This document shows positions 15,360 to 25,038 of a DNA stretch of 27,818 nt, piece after piece. Source of the stretch: Bacteroidales bacterium (GTDB lineage Bacteria > Bacteroidota > Bacteroidia > Bacteroidales > UBA932); contig JAEENZ010000124.1 in NCBI GenBank assembly GCA_016283985.1, positions 1-27,818 of the forward strand, written 5' to 3'. Position 1 is the stretch's first letter. Each line of letters begins with the position of its first letter. The notes beneath the pieces are model-generated. The model did no database searches, had not been told where the DNA came from, and saw nothing but the letters and a program-made list of their open reading frames with translations. The position numbers were made by a program, and so were the translations under genes.

Positions 15360-16504
15360 CGGTACTTCCCGCTCTGCTCGGCAATCAGTTCGTCCAGCAC
15401 GCCGGGATCGAAGTAGTTGATCTTCATGGCGCGCTTGACGGCTGCGAGTGTCTGCGAGGCAACCTCGCGGGCGGCTTCGGTGCCGCGGCGCAGAACCTCA
15501 TACACATAGGGGATGTCCTGCTCGAACTTATGGCGTCTCTCCCTGATAGGAGCGAGTGTGTCCTCCAGAACCTCAAATAGGAAGTTCTTGCACATCACGT
15601 CCCCGAGCCCGCCGGCGCGGTACTGCGCTTTCATTTCATCCAGCGAAGCAAACGAGAATGACACCTTCTTCCCTACGAAGCAGGAAGCGAACTTCTCGAA
15701 GTGCTCGGGCTTGCAGAATGCGTCCAGATAGGTGAACACGGTATTGCCTTCCACCTTGCCCGGGTCGCTCACCTGCAGGTGGCCGGGATCGGTATACATG
15801 CCACGCACCTTCTCGCGCACGGTTTCGGAATCATCCGACAGATAGATGCAGTTGCCGAGGCTCTTGCTCATCTTGGCCTTGCCGTCGGTGCCGGGCAGCC
15901 TCAGGCAGGAGGCATTGTCCGGCAGCAGGATCTCCGGCTCCACAAGCACGGGAGCGTAGGTGGAGTTGAACTTGCGCACGATCTCACGGGTCTGTTCGAT
16001 CATGGGTTCCTGGTCTTCACCCACAGGTACTACTGTGGCGTTGAACGCTGTGATGTCCGCCGCCTGGCTGATGGGGTAGCAGAAGAACCCGACGGGAATT
16101 CCGGCCTTATTGTCCGCCGCGGCATCGTCGTTGAACCCGCGCATCTGGATCTCGGCCTTCACGGTGGGATTGCGCTGCAGACGCTGCACCGTCACCAGAT
16201 TGTTGTAGAAGAAAGTGAGCTCCGTGAGCTCGCTTATCTGACTCTGGATGAACAGGTTGCTCTTTTCGGGATCGAGCCCGACGCTCAGATAGTCGAGCGC
16301 CACCTCTATTATATTCTGCCTTACTTTTTCGGGATTGTCCGCATTGTCGGTGAGCGCCTGGGCATCTGCGATCATGATGAAAATCTTGTCGAAAAGCCCA
16401 CTGTTCTGAAGCTCCACGCGCCTGCGGAGGGACCCTACGTAATGTCCGATATGGAGCCGCCCCGTGGGGCGGTCTCCAGTCAAAATGATTTTTTCCTTAG
16501 CCAT
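15356..16504 (-). CDS. trpS: Tryptophanyl-tRNA synthetase
   Basis: This 382-residue class I synthetase charges tRNA-Trp. The HIGH motif is at 18-21 (RLHIGHYVG), and the KMSKS motif is at 211-215 (AKMSKSLGN). The family's GEDQ substrate-binding segment ([13 protein letters not shown]) is present. It is somewhat longer than the typical ~330-residue bacterial enzyme, but no extra domain is obvious. The start overlaps the recA stop by one base (TGATG), so it is the second gene of a recA-trpS operon. Confidence 0.95.
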   Translation of the reverse strand: MAKEKIILTGDRPTGRLHIGHYVGSLRRRVELQNSGLFDKIFIMIADAQALTDNADNPEKVRQNIIEVALDYLSVGLDPEKSNLFIQSQISELTELTFFYNNLVTVQRLQRNPTVKAEIQMRGFNDDAAADNKAGIPVGFFCYPISQAADITAFNATVVPVGEDQEPMIEQTREIVRKFNSTYAPVLVEPEILLPDNASCLRLPGTDGKAKMSKSLGNCIYLSDDSETVREKVRGMYTDPGHLQVSDPGKVEGNTVFTYLDAFCKPEHFEKFASCFVGKKVSFSFASLDEMKAQYRAGGLGDVMCKNFLFEVLEDTLAPIRERRHKFEQDIPYVYEVLRRGTEAAREVASQTLAAVKRAMKINYFDPGVLDELIAEQSGKYR

Positions 16505-17535
16505 CAGTCCTTCACCGCTTTGAGAGCCTCACGGATCTTAGCTTCGATCTCGTCGGCCAGTTCGGGGTTGTCTTTGAGAAGCTGTTTGACGGCCTCGCGT
16601 CCCTGGGCAAGCCTGTCGCCATTGTAGCTGAACCAGGAACCGGATTTCTGGATGACATCGAACTCCACGCCGAGGTCCACGAGCTCGCCGCTGTGGGAGA
16701 TGCCCTCGCCGAAGACGATGTCGAACTCTGCCTTCTTGAAAGGCGGAGCCATCTTGTTCTTGACCACTTTCACGCGGGTGCGGTTGCCGAGCGCATCTTC
16801 ACCCTCCTTGATCTGGGTGGTGCGGCGCACGTCGATACGCACGGAAGCGTAGAACTTCAGCGCGTTGCCTCCTGTGGTGGTTTCAGGGTTGCCGAACATG
16901 ATGCCGATCTTCTCGCGAAGCTGGTTGATGAAGATGCAGCAGGTGTTCGTCTTGGAAATGTTTGCAGTGAGCTTGCGGAGCGCCTGGCTCATCAGGCGTG
17001 CCTGGAGGCCCACTTTGTTGTCGCCCATCTCGCCTTCGATCTCCGCCTTGGGGGTGAGGGCCGCCACCGAGTCGATGACCACGATGTCGATCGCACCCGA
17101 ACGGATGAGATTGTCTGCGATTTCAAGGGCTTGCTCGCCGTTGTCCGGCTGCGAGATCAGCAAAGTCTCGAGGTTTACTCCGAGAGCCTTTGCGTAGGTG
17201 CGGTCGAATGCGTGTTCCGCATCGATCATGGCGGCGATTCCGCCCGCCTTCTGGGCCTGCGCGATGGCGTGGATGGCCAGGGTTGTCTTTCCGCTGGACT
17301 CCGGCCCGTAGATTTCGATTATCCTTCCGCGGGGATAGCCGCCGATGCCGAGGGCATGGTCGAGGGCTACGCTGCCGCTGGGGATAACCTGGGCGTCACT
17401 CCATTCTGGCTGGTCTCCCAACTTCATGATCGTGCCTTTCCCGTAATCTTTCTCAATCTTGTCGATCGTGGCCTGCAATGCCTTCAGCTTGGCGGCATTG
17501 AGATCTGTGGCCTTTACTTCTGCTTCTTTAGCCAT
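16504..17535 (-). CDS. recA: Recombinase A
   Basis: This 343-residue DNA-dependent ATPase drives homologous recombination and strand exchange. Walker A is GPESSGKT (77-84), and Walker B is [10 protein letters not shown]. The L2 region ([24 protein letters not shown]) is intact. Length is normal. It leads the recA-trpS operon. A -7 box and a 12-bp perfect palindrome lie upstream. RecX, which modulates RecA, is encoded on the opposite strand about 3.6 kb away in the divergent rlmN operon. Confidence 0.98.
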   Translation of the reverse strand: MAKEAEVKATDLNAAKLKALQATIDKIEKDYGKGTIMKLGDQPEWSDAQVIPSGSVALDHALGIGGYPRGRIIEIYGPESSGKTTLAIHAIAQAQKAGGIAAMIDAEHAFDRTYAKALGVNLETLLISQPDNGEQALEIADNLIRSGAIDIVVIDSVAALTPKAEIEGEMGDNKVGLQARLMSQALRKLTANISKTNTCCIFINQLREKIGIMFGNPETTTGGNALKFYASVRIDVRRTTQIKEGEDALGNRTRVKVVKNKMAPPFKKAEFDIVFGEGISHSGELVDLGVEFDVIQKSGSWFSYNGDRLAQGREAVKQLLKDNPELADEIEAKIREALKAVKD

Positions 17536-17558
17536 AATGAAATAATTTAATAATTAAG

Positions 17559-17570
17559 GGGCATATGCCC
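17559..17570. promoter_or_regulatory. Palindrome in the recA leader
   Basis: GGGCATATGCCC is a perfect 12-bp palindrome located between the recA -7 box (17576-17583) and the recA start, so within the predicted first 25 nt of the transcript. It could be an operator or a short RNA hairpin. It does not resemble the known LexA boxes of Proteobacteria or Firmicutes. Confidence 0.4.
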
Positions 17571-17575
17571 GAAGG

Positions 17576-17583
17576 CAAATATA
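17576..17583 (-). promoter_or_regulatory. -7 box of the recA promoter
   Basis: TATATTTG on the minus strand matches TAnnTTTG exactly, about 40 bp before the recA ATG. No clear -33 TTG occurs 20 nt upstream. Confidence 0.55.
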
Positions 17584-17596
17584 GTCAAAAAATGAT

Positions 17597-17604
17597 TAAC
17601 TTTG
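17597..17604 (+). promoter_or_regulatory. -7 box of the rlmN operon
   Basis: TAACTTTG fits TAnnTTTG and ends 7 nt before the rlmN ATG, predicting a nearly leaderless mRNA. It is divergent from the recA promoter. Confidence 0.5.
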
Positions 17605-17611
17605 CTATCGT

Positions 17612-18697
17612 ATGGAAAAGATACTTGGCCTTAATCCGGTAGAACTCGAATCCGTCGCGGCAAGATGCGGATTCAAGCCGTACGTGGCCAAACAGATGGC
17701 CCGATGGGTGTACGTTTCGAAGGCCCGCTCCTTCGACGAGATGACCAACATCTCCAAGGGAAACCGCGAGACACTCAGCCACTGTTTCCGCATGGGCACC
17801 GAGGCGCCCATAGGGAAGGCGGTCAGCACCGACGGCACCGTCAAGTACCTCTTCAAGGTCGAGACCCCGTTGGGCGGCAGCCTGGTGGAGACTTCCGCCA
17901 TCGAATCCGTGGTCATTCCGGACGGAGAGCGCCGCACCCTGTGCGTATCTTCCCAGGCCGGCTGCGCGATGAAATGTGCGTTCTGCATGACAGGCCGCGG
18001 TGGTTTCCACGGGCAGATCCAGCCCGCCGACATCCTCAACCAGTTCGTTTCCATCGACGAGGCCGACTCCCTCACCAACGCAGTTTTCATGGGGATGGGC
18101 GAGCCGCTCAACAACTACGACGCCGTTTCCAAAGCCATCGAAGCCCTCACGGCCGACTGGGGTTTCGGCTGGAGCCCCAAGCGCATCACGGTGTCCACCA
18201 TCGGCGTGCTGCCCCAGCTCAAGCGCTACCTCGACGAGCACAAGACCCATCTGGCCGTCAGCCTCCACAACCCCTTCGGCGAGGAGCGCGTGAAGATGAT
18301 GCCGGTGGAGAAGGCCTGGCCCATCAAGGATGTCGTCAGCCTCATCCGCCAGTACGACTGGAGCGGCCAGCGGAGGGTGAGCTTCGAGTACACGATGTTC
18401 GCCGGATGGAACGACACCAAGCGCCACGCCGACGCGCTCATCCGCCTGCTGAAGGGCCTGGAGTGCCGGGTGAACCTCATCCGGTTCCATCAGATTCCGG
18501 ACTTCCCCTACGGAACCTCCCCCCAGAACGTGATGGAGGCCTTCCGGGACCGCCTGAACGCCAACGGCATCACCTGCACCATACGCGCATCGCGCGGAGA
18601 AGACATCTACGCCGCCTGCGGCCTTCTGGCCGGCCAGGTGCGCAAGACCGAGGTCAACTATCTCCACAACGAAGAAAACAGCCACTACTATGACTAG
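17612..18697 (+). CDS. rlmN: Dual-specificity rRNA/tRNA methyltransferase RlmN
   Basis: This 361-residue radical SAM enzyme methylates C2 of A2503 in 23S rRNA and A37 in some tRNAs. The Fe-S cluster cysteines are Cys118, Cys122 and Cys125 in GCAMKCAFC. Two further cysteines in the positions of the methyl-carrying pair are Cys111 (TLCVSS) and Cys336 (AACGLLAG). The GMGEPLNNY motif binds SAM. Length fits the family. It is first in an operon with the patatin, recX and GH3 genes, and its stop is overlapped by the patatin start by 8 bp. Confidence 0.95.
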   Translation: MEKILGLNPVELESVAARCGFKPYVAKQMARWVYVSKARSFDEMTNISKGNRETLSHCFRMGTEAPIGKAVSTDGTVKYLFKVETPLGGSLVETSAIESVVIPDGERRTLCVSSQAGCAMKCAFCMTGRGGFHGQIQPADILNQFVSIDEADSLTNAVFMGMGEPLNNYDAVSKAIEALTADWGFGWSPKRITVSTIGVLPQLKRYLDEHKTHLAVSLHNPFGEERVKMMPVEKAWPIKDVVSLIRQYDWSGQRRVSFEYTMFAGWNDTKRHADALIRLLKGLECRVNLIRFHQIPDFPYGTSPQNVMEAFRDRLNANGITCTIRASRGEDIYAACGLLAGQVRKTEVNYLHNEENSHYYD

Positions 18698-21131
18698 ACT
18701 CCGGTACATACTCGCGCTGATCCTCATTTTCTGCTGCGTGGGCGCCGGTGCCCAGCGGAACTCCCGCAACAGGTATCCCGGCAGACGCCAGGCGCAGAGC
18801 GTGCGGCTTGCGGCCACCAGCCGCGATCCCGCCGAAGACTCCCTTATCTTCATCAAGATGCGGAAGAAGATGGAGGACATACGCCGGAAGGAGAAACGCC
18901 CGACGGTGGCCCTCGTGCTGAGCGGCGGCGGTGCGAAGGGAACCGCGCACGTGAGCATAATCAAGTACCTGGAAGAGCAGCAGATTCCCATCGACATGGT
19001 GCTGGGCACCAGCATGGGCGGCCTGATAGGCGGCCTCTACGCTCTCGGGTACACCGCGGATGAACTGGATACGCTGGTGCGCGGGATGGACTGGGACAAG
19101 GCCCTCTCCGACAAGGTCAGCCAGGACTTCGTATCCTACGGCAAAAAGATGCGCCAGCAGCGCTACCTGATCTCCCTTCCTTTCCACTATTCCAAGGAGG
19201 ATTTCGCCGCGAAGGTGGAGGAGGGGGTGCTGGCATCCGCCAGGAGGAAGGGGCTGAACCTGAACGCCGCCCAGGAGGAGGATCTCATCAATTCGGCGGC
19301 CTCCACAACCAGTTTCAACAGCCTTCCCGCCGGCATAGCGTACGGCGTCAACGTCAACAACACAATAGCTTCCATGACGGTGGGATACCAGGATTCCCTG
19401 GATTTCTCCACCTTCCCCATACCCTTCTTCTGCGTGGCGTCCGACCTGGTCTCCTGCAAGGCCAAGTACTGGACCTCGGGGCCTCTCAACACCGCCATGC
19501 GCTCCACCATGTCCATCCCGGTGCTGTTTGAGCCCGTGCGCTACAAGGACATGATCCTGATAGACGGCGGCACGCGCAACAACTATCCTACCGACATGGC
19601 TCGCGCGATGGGTGCGGATATAATAATAGGTGTGGTGCTGGCGGATGCCGACCTTTCCTACGCCCAGATAAACAACATGCTGGACCTGGTGCTGCAGGTG
19701 AGTGAAATGCTGGGTCGCGAGGCCTATTCTGGCAACGTGCGGCATACCGACGTGACGATCCGGCCGGACATGACCGGCTACAGCATGCTCAGCTTCGACA
19801 AGGAATCGGTGGACAGCATCATGGCGAGGGGATATGCCGCCGCCTTGGCGTGTGCGGACAAGATTGCCGAGGTCAAAAAGAGAGTCGGTGCGCATACCAC
19901 CACCCTGCATGCCCCAAAGGCCATCGACATCAGCCGCCAGGCCGTGCGCATATCCGAAATCCGCTTCAACGGAGTGGACGAGGAGGATGCGGTCTACCTG
20001 AGGCGCGAGGTGTTCATCAAGGAGGGAGACGAGGTTGGATCGGCGCAGATAGACGAGGCAGTGGACAGGCTCTTCTCGCTGGATGCGCTCGAGTCGGTGA
20101 ACTACACCCTTTCCAAGGTCGAAGACGGATACATACTTAATTTCAACTGCACCAAGGGTCCCGTCCACCGCATAGGAGCGGCGGGCAGGGCGGATACCGA
20201 GGAGCTGGTGGCGGCCATGCTGAACATCGGCCTGAACGTCAACAAGCTGCGCGGCCCGCGCCTCGATTTCGAAGGGCGTCTGGGCAACCACCTGTACGGC
20301 CAGCTGAGGTATACGTACGTGGATCCCCGTCTGCCCACGTTCAACGTAGAGGGCCGGCTGGGCTACACCAATGCCAAGATACGCCAGAGTTACTACAACT
20401 ATCAAACTGGTTTCCGCACTGCCACCCTGGATGCCTATCTTTCGGGAATCAAATACGACACTTTCGATTTCCGCGCGGGCATCAAGTTCGAAAGGTATAC
20501 GGTGGGGTCCTGGCTGACCGATTCGGGTAACACGGTGCCGAAAGACCAGATGCAGCTCCTCAGCAAGCACTTCACATCCCTCTACGGCTCCTTCCGCCAC
20601 TACACCCTGGACGATCTCTATTTCCCCAACAAGGGAATCAACGTAGGGGTGGATCTCAAAGTTCCCTTCAACACGAGGACCAAGATGCTGAGCATGGATG
20701 TGCGCTCGGTTTTCAATGTGAACGACTGGTTCTCCATCCTCCCGGAGTTCTATACCCGCACCATAATCAGCCCGGCGGCGGACAACCTGTTCTATGCGAA
20801 CTACGTTGGCGGAACCTTCCGCGGGCGTTATCTCGACACCCAGGTGCCTTTCGTCGGCTTCAATCAGGTGACTCCTGCCAAGAGTTTCGTGGCTGTGCTC
20901 AACCTGGATTTCCGCGCCAGGCTTGCAAAGAACTTCTACAGCAGCCTGATGGCCGGCTACATGATGGACTGCGACGGCCTCCCTTCCTCTTTCAAGGAAC
21001 TTGGCCCCACCTACCTCGGCTTCTGCGGGGAACTGGCCTACGACTCTCTGATCGGCCCTGTGAGGGCCCGTCTGCAGTGGTCCGATTTCCGCGGCTGGAG
21101 CGCATACGTCGGGGTCGGATTTGATTTTTAG
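18690..21131 (+). CDS. Patatin phospholipase fused to POTRA and outer-membrane barrel
   Basis: This 813-residue protein has a Sec signal (about 1-21), a patatin domain with the oxyanion loop GGGAKG (79-84), the nucleophile Ser108 in GTSMG, and the dyad Asp292 in IDGG. A POTRA-like domain (about 420-490) and a C-terminal beta-barrel ending in aromatic GFDF follow. This is the layout of PlpD-like (type Vd-like) proteins, lipid hydrolases of the outer membrane. The gene overlaps rlmN by 8 bp and is 3 bp before recX. The substrate is not known; a role in membrane lipid turnover or secretion is inference. Confidence 0.9.
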   Translation: MTRLRYILALILIFCCVGAGAQRNSRNRYPGRRQAQSVRLAATSRDPAEDSLIFIKMRKKMEDIRRKEKRPTVALVLSGGGAKGTAHVSIIKYLEEQQIPIDMVLGTSMGGLIGGLYALGYTADELDTLVRGMDWDKALSDKVSQDFVSYGKKMRQQRYLISLPFHYSKEDFAAKVEEGVLASARRKGLNLNAAQEEDLINSAASTTSFNSLPAGIAYGVNVNNTIASMTVGYQDSLDFSTFPIPFFCVASDLVSCKAKYWTSGPLNTAMRSTMSIPVLFEPVRYKDMILIDGGTRNNYPTDMARAMGADIIIGVVLADADLSYAQINNMLDLVLQVSEMLGREAYSGNVRHTDVTIRPDMTGYSMLSFDKESVDSIMARGYAAALACADKIAEVKKRVGAHTTTLHAPKAIDISRQAVRISEIRFNGVDEEDAVYLRREVFIKEGDEVGSAQIDEAVDRLFSLDALESVNYTLSKVEDGYILNFNCTKGPVHRIGAAGRADTEELVAAMLNIGLNVNKLRGPRLDFEGRLGNHLYGQLRYTYVDPRLPTFNVEGRLGYTNAKIRQSYYNYQTGFRTATLDAYLSGIKYDTFDFRAGIKFERYTVGSWLTDSGNTVPKDQMQLLSKHFTSLYGSFRHYTLDDLYFPNKGINVGVDLKVPFNTRTKMLSMDVRSVFNVNDWFSILPEFYTRTIISPAADNLFYANYVGGTFRGRYLDTQVPFVGFNQVTPAKSFVAVLNLDFRARLAKNFYSSLMAGYMMDCDGLPSSFKELGPTYLGFCGELAYDSLIGPVRARLQWSDFRGWSAYVGVGFDF

Positions 21132-21134
21132 CGT

Positions 21135-21596
21135 ATGGATGATTTCAAGGCCATAAAGAATCAGCTGGAGGCGCTGTGCGCCAAGCGGGAATACTGCGTT
21201 TCCGACATCCGCCGGAAGGCGTTGGAACGCCTGGAAGGGGACAGGGAGAAAGCAGAGGAACTGGTGGCGGCATTGGTCGCCGACAAGTTCGTGGACGATG
21301 CCCGCTATGCATCCGCCTTCGCCCGCGAAAAGGCCTCCCTGCAGGGCTGGGGCCCCATCAAGATACGCTTCCAGCTCCGCGCCAAGGGCATCTCCGATGC
21401 CGATATCTCCGGTGCGCTGGAAGAGATTGACGCCGACAAGGCCTCCGCCCGCCTGCAGAAGCTCCTGGAGAACAAATGGAATTCACTCCGGGACGACCCG
21501 CAGGGGCGCCTCAAACTGTTCAAATTCGCCCTCACCCGGGGCTACGAATACGAAGAAATAGACCCGCTTGTCAGACAGATAACATCGCCCAAATGA
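21135..21596 (+). CDS. recX: RecX-family regulator
   Basis: This 153-residue, helix-rich protein has the RecX repeat pattern: RREYCVSDIRRKALE-like start, DDARYASAFAREKASLQGWGPIKIRFQLRAKGIS in the middle, and a third repeat near the end (FALTRGYEYEEIDPLVRQI). RecX binds RecA filaments and restrains them. It starts 3 bp after the patatin stop, and its TGA overlaps the GH3 ATG (ATGA). It is divergent from recA rather than in its operon. Confidence 0.88.
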   Translation: MDDFKAIKNQLEALCAKREYCVSDIRRKALERLEGDREKAEELVAALVADKFVDDARYASAFAREKASLQGWGPIKIRFQLRAKGISDADISGALEEIDADKASARLQKLLENKWNSLRDDPQGRLKLFKFALTRGYEYEEIDPLVRQITSPK

Positions 21597-24349
21597 AAAG
21601 ATACATAGCATTGCTGCTCGCAATCGTGCTGATGCTGCCTGCTTTCGCCGCAAAGAAGCCGGTGAAGTCTTCCAAGATCTACCACAAAGGCTGGATCGAC
21701 CTTAACAAGAACGGCCGCATGGACGTTTATGAAGATCCTTCCGCATCCATCGACGCCCGCATCGAGGACCTTCTGGGGCAGATGACTCTGGAAGAGAAGA
21801 CCTGCCAGATGGTCACGCTCTACGGCTACCGGCGCGTGCTTGCCGACGACCTTCCCACTCCGGAATGGAAGAACAAGATATGGAAGGACGGCATGGGCGC
21901 TATCGACGAGCATCTGAACTCGTATGTGAATTCGAAGAAGGTTCTCACGCCTGAGGAAAACCCAGGCGTATGGCCGGCATCAAACCATGCCAAGGCCTTG
22001 AACACAGTGCAGAAGTTTTTCATCGAGGAGACTCGTCTGGGTATTCCGGTGGATTTCACAGACGAGGGCATACGCGGGGTCGAGGCTTACAATGCCACGA
22101 ATTTTCCCACCCAGCTCGGCCTTGGGCACACCTGGGACCGCGAGCTGATTCGCGAGGTGGGCCGCATCACCGGCCAGGAGGCGCGCCTGCTGGGCTATAC
22201 GAACGTCTATGCTCCTATTCTCGACGTCGGGCGCGACCAGCGCTGGGGCCGTTACGAGGAGGTCTATGGTGAGGATCCCTACCTTGTGGCCGAACTCGGC
22301 GTGCAGATGGTGAAGGGCCTCCAGGAAGATGGCGGAGTGGCCGCGACGGGCAAGCACTATCTCGGTTATTCCAACAACAAGGGCGCCCGTGAGGGAATGG
22401 CCCGCACGGATCCGCAGATGTCCCGTCACGAGATGGAAAACATCCATGTTTACCCTTGGAGGGAGGTCATTGGGCGTGCCGGCCTGCTGGGTGCCATGAG
22501 CTGCTACAACGACTACGACGGCTCGCCCGTGCAGGGGAGTCATTACTGGCTCTATGAACGTCTGCGCGGGGATTTCGGCTTCCGCGGATACGTGGTTTCG
22601 GACAGCGACGCGGTGGAGTATCTCTATATGAAGCATCGCACCGCCGCCGACATGAAGGAGGCTGTGCGCCAGAGCGTTGAGGCGGGCCTGAACGTCCGCT
22701 GCACCTTCCGTAGTCCGGATAGCTACGTGCTGCCTCTGCGGGAACTGGTGGAAGAAGGCTCTGTGGCCATGTCGGTGATCGACGAGCGCGTGAGGGATAT
22801 TTTGAGGGTGAAGTTCACGGTGGGCATTTTCGATCATCCGTACCAGGAAGATTTCAAGACGGCCGATGCCGTTGTGGCCGGCCCCGAGAATGCCAAGGTA
22901 GCCCTCCGTGCATCACTGGAAAGCCTCGTGCTGCTGAAGAACGATGGTGTGCTGCCGCTGGATGCCTCCAAGTATGGCCGCGTGCTGGTGGTGGGTCCGA
23001 ACGCGGATGACACCGCCTACGCCAACCTGCATTATGGCCCACGGCATACCGACAACGTTTCGGTCTATGGGGGATTGGCGGCTGCGCTGGAAGGCAAGGC
23101 CGAGGTTCGCTATGTGAAGGGCTGCGAGATCGTGGACAAGAGCTGGCCGGATTCGGAACTGATTCCCGTGGAGCCGGATGCAGAGGAGCAGGCGCAGATC
23201 GACGAAGCCATCGCCGCGGCCCGCGGGTCCGACCTGATCGTTGCCGTGATGGGCGGAAACCGCCGCACCTGCGGCGAGAACCGCAGCCGCAGTTCGTTGG
23301 AGCTTCCCGGGCATCAGAACAGGCTCCTGATGGAGTTGAAGAAGACCGGAAAACCGATGGTTGTAGTGCTGGTGAATGGCCGTCCGCTGTCCATCAACTG
23401 GGTGGACCGCAATGCGGATGCGATTCTTGAGGCATGGTATCCCGGCCAGTATGGAGGCACCGCCGTGGCCATGGCTCTGCTGGGGGATTACAACCCTAGC
23501 GGTAAGCTCACCGTGACCTTCCCCAAGACCGTCGGGCAGATCCCCTTCAACTTCCCCTATAAGCCTAATTCCCAGATAGATGCCGACAACATGCCGGGTG
23601 TGGACGGCACGCAGGCCCGCGTGAACGGGGCGCTCTATAATTTCGGCTATGGCCTGAGTTATACTACATTTAAGTATTCCGGCTTAAAGCTTTCCTCGAC
23701 TGCTATCAAGCCAGGGGAGAGCGTTGAGGTTTCAGTGGATGTGACAAATACCGGCAAGCGCGCTGGCGACGAGATAGTGCAGCTATATCTGCACGACCGC
23801 GTTTCGTCCATTACGGTTTATGAGAAGCAGCTCCGCGGTTTCGAGCGCGTGTCGCTCGAGCCGGGGGAGACCAAGACCGTGAAGTTTACGCTCGGGCCCG
23901 AGGCGTTCAGGATTTTGGATGCCGATTTCAAGTTCGTTTTCGAGCCGGGAGAATATAACGTTATGGTTCGAGCCTCGTCCGAAGATCTCGGCCTGCAGCA
24001 GCGCCTGCTGATGCTGAATCCCGACGGCAGCGTGCCTGCCGGCTGCTCCGCTTCTTCCGACGACGGCCCGTTCCCCGTCTCGCTCGGGCGTGGAGATTTC
24101 GTGACGGTTCCCGTAGACCAGGAACGTGAAATTAAGGGTATCTTGCTCGAATGGGGCCCCGATTCCAATGCCGTGATCGACATTCAGACCACCTTCGGCG
24201 GCGGCCTCTACACCACCTGCGACCACGCTGTCGTGCGCACCGGCAATTCCGTCGAACGCCTCTTCAAAACCCCCGTCCGCGCCTCCGAACTGCGGCTGCT
24301 CGTCGCCTCGGGTCGTTTGGCCGCCGATAAGTTGACGGTGATCTACTAG
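21593..24349 (+). CDS. Secreted GH3 beta-glycosidase
   Basis: This 918-residue protein starts with a signal peptide (MKRYIALLLAIVLML..FAA). An EF-hand-like loop, DLNKNGRMDVYED (36-48), follows. The GH3 (beta/alpha)8 domain contains WGRYEEVYGEDPYLV, KHYLGYSNN and the predicted nucleophile Asp337 in VVSDSDAVEY. A (beta/alpha)6 sandwich domain (about 430-650), a fibronectin III-like domain (about 690-790) and a further ~110-residue C-terminal region complete it. The long upstream frame is recX in another frame; ATG 21593 overlaps the recX stop. Beta-glucosidase or beta-xylosidase activity on plant-type glycans is likely; the exact sugar cannot be read from the sequence. Nothing resembling a SusC/SusD pair is nearby. 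Confidence 0.92.
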   Translation: MKRYIALLLAIVLMLPAFAAKKPVKSSKIYHKGWIDLNKNGRMDVYEDPSASIDARIEDLLGQMTLEEKTCQMVTLYGYRRVLADDLPTPEWKNKIWKDGMGAIDEHLNSYVNSKKVLTPEENPGVWPASNHAKALNTVQKFFIEETRLGIPVDFTDEGIRGVEAYNATNFPTQLGLGHTWDRELIREVGRITGQEARLLGYTNVYAPILDVGRDQRWGRYEEVYGEDPYLVAELGVQMVKGLQEDGGVAATGKHYLGYSNNKGAREGMARTDPQMSRHEMENIHVYPWREVIGRAGLLGAMSCYNDYDGSPVQGSHYWLYERLRGDFGFRGYVVSDSDAVEYLYMKHRTAADMKEAVRQSVEAGLNVRCTFRSPDSYVLPLRELVEEGSVAMSVIDERVRDILRVKFTVGIFDHPYQEDFKTADAVVAGPENAKVALRASLESLVLLKNDGVLPLDASKYGRVLVVGPNADDTAYANLHYGPRHTDNVSVYGGLAAALEGKAEVRYVKGCEIVDKSWPDSELIPVEPDAEEQAQIDEAIAAARGSDLIVAVMGGNRRTCGENRSRSSLELPGHQNRLLMELKKTGKPMVVVLVNGRPLSINWVDRNADAILEAWYPGQYGGTAVAMALLGDYNPSGKLTVTFPKTVGQIPFNFPYKPNSQIDADNMPGVDGTQARVNGALYNFGYGLSYTTFKYSGLKLSSTAIKPGESVEVSVDVTNTGKRAGDEIVQLYLHDRVSSITVYEKQLRGFERVSLEPGETKTVKFTLGPEAFRILDADFKFVFEPGEYNVMVRASSEDLGLQQRLLMLNPDGSVPAGCSASSDDGPFPVSLGRGDFVTVPVDQEREIKGILLEWGPDSNAVIDIQTTFGGGLYTTCDHAVVRTGNSVERLFKTPVRASELRLLVASGRLAADKLTVIY

Positions 24350-24389
24350 TTTTTTGCATCTTCCTGCCCCCTCGTGGTCACCAGAGCAA

Positions 24390-24722
24390 TTACATCAACG
24401 CCTGAACTTCGACTTTCAACTTGGGAAGGTCATTGATGACTATGCCCCAAAGGATGGTATCGTCAACTTTATCATAGCCGTGAATTACGAAATTACGAGC
24501 ATCAACGGCTTGACGGGCGTTTGAGATAGCAATATCTTCGTGAATCTTCAGAATTCTGCTGGTTGCTTCACCTATAATCTCAATATTGCGCTCAATAGCC
24601 TTGTGCAGCATACTGTTACTGCAAAACTCCTGAAAAGTCTTTGGCCTGTCTTTGAAATAGGATTCTACATCTTCAATCGCAGACAGGATATCATACAAGT
24701 GTTTATTGGTATACTCATCCAT
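24390..24722 (-). CDS. hepT: HepT-like HEPN toxin
   Basis: This 110-residue DUF86/HEPN protein has the exact HepT motif RX4HXY: Arg76, His81 and Tyr83 in RNFVIHGY. HEPN toxins of this family cleave RNA; in characterised pairs the partner MntA inactivates HepT by adding AMP to the motif tyrosine. Its start overlaps the mntA gene by 8 bp. Codon use is AT-rich compared with flanking housekeeping genes, consistent with horizontal transfer. The gene ends 40 bp from the GH3 stop, convergent with it. Confidence 0.85.
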   Translation of the reverse strand: MDEYTNKHLYDILSAIEDVESYFKDRPKTFQEFCSNSMLHKAIERNIEIIGEATSRILKIHEDIAISNARQAVDARNFVIHGYDKVDDTILWGIVINDLPKLKVEVQALM

Positions 24723-25014
24723 ATATCAATTGCTTAGTCCTGTCTACGTTCTGTTTGAAATAGGGGTTGCTGATGGAATCTTGAATCACCAGATCAACTT
24801 TTCTTCCAAGAAGTGTCTGTAAAGAATCGACCATTCCGAAGTAGTTGCCAGGGGCTTCTTCGAAGGGCATGGAATCAAATTTGACAATAAAATCGATATC
24901 ACTGTCCTTGTTAAACTTGTCGGTAAGAACAGATCCAAACACATATAATTGTATCACCCTATGCTTTTGGCACAGAGCGGCGATTTGTGTTATGTTCTTA
25001 CGTATCAGTTTCAT
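24715..25014 (-). CDS. mntA: MntA-like nucleotidyltransferase antitoxin
   Basis: This 99-residue minimal nucleotidyltransferase has the motif GSX10DXD (Gly27-Ser28, Asp39, Asp41, in FGSVLTDKFNKDSDIDFIV) and a C-terminal LGRKVDLVIQDSI segment, the MntA pattern. It would neutralise HepT by modifying its tyrosine. ATG 25014 was chosen; an upstream frame to 25041 has no conserved residues. It precedes hepT in the same operon, with a strong promoter match 25 bp upstream. Confidence 0.85.
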   Translation of the reverse strand: MKLIRKNITQIAALCQKHRVIQLYVFGSVLTDKFNKDSDIDFIVKFDSMPFEEAPGNYFGMVDSLQTLLGRKVDLVIQDSISNPYFKQNVDRTKQLIYG

Positions 25015-25038
25015 AGCTCTTCCATGGAACCCGTGAAG

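Noticed and set aside
17585..20600. Long open frames on the minus strand opposite rlmN and the patatin gene (476 and 648 codons)
   Set aside because: They mirror strongly supported plus-strand genes, have no recognisable domains, and arise from high GC and codon bias.
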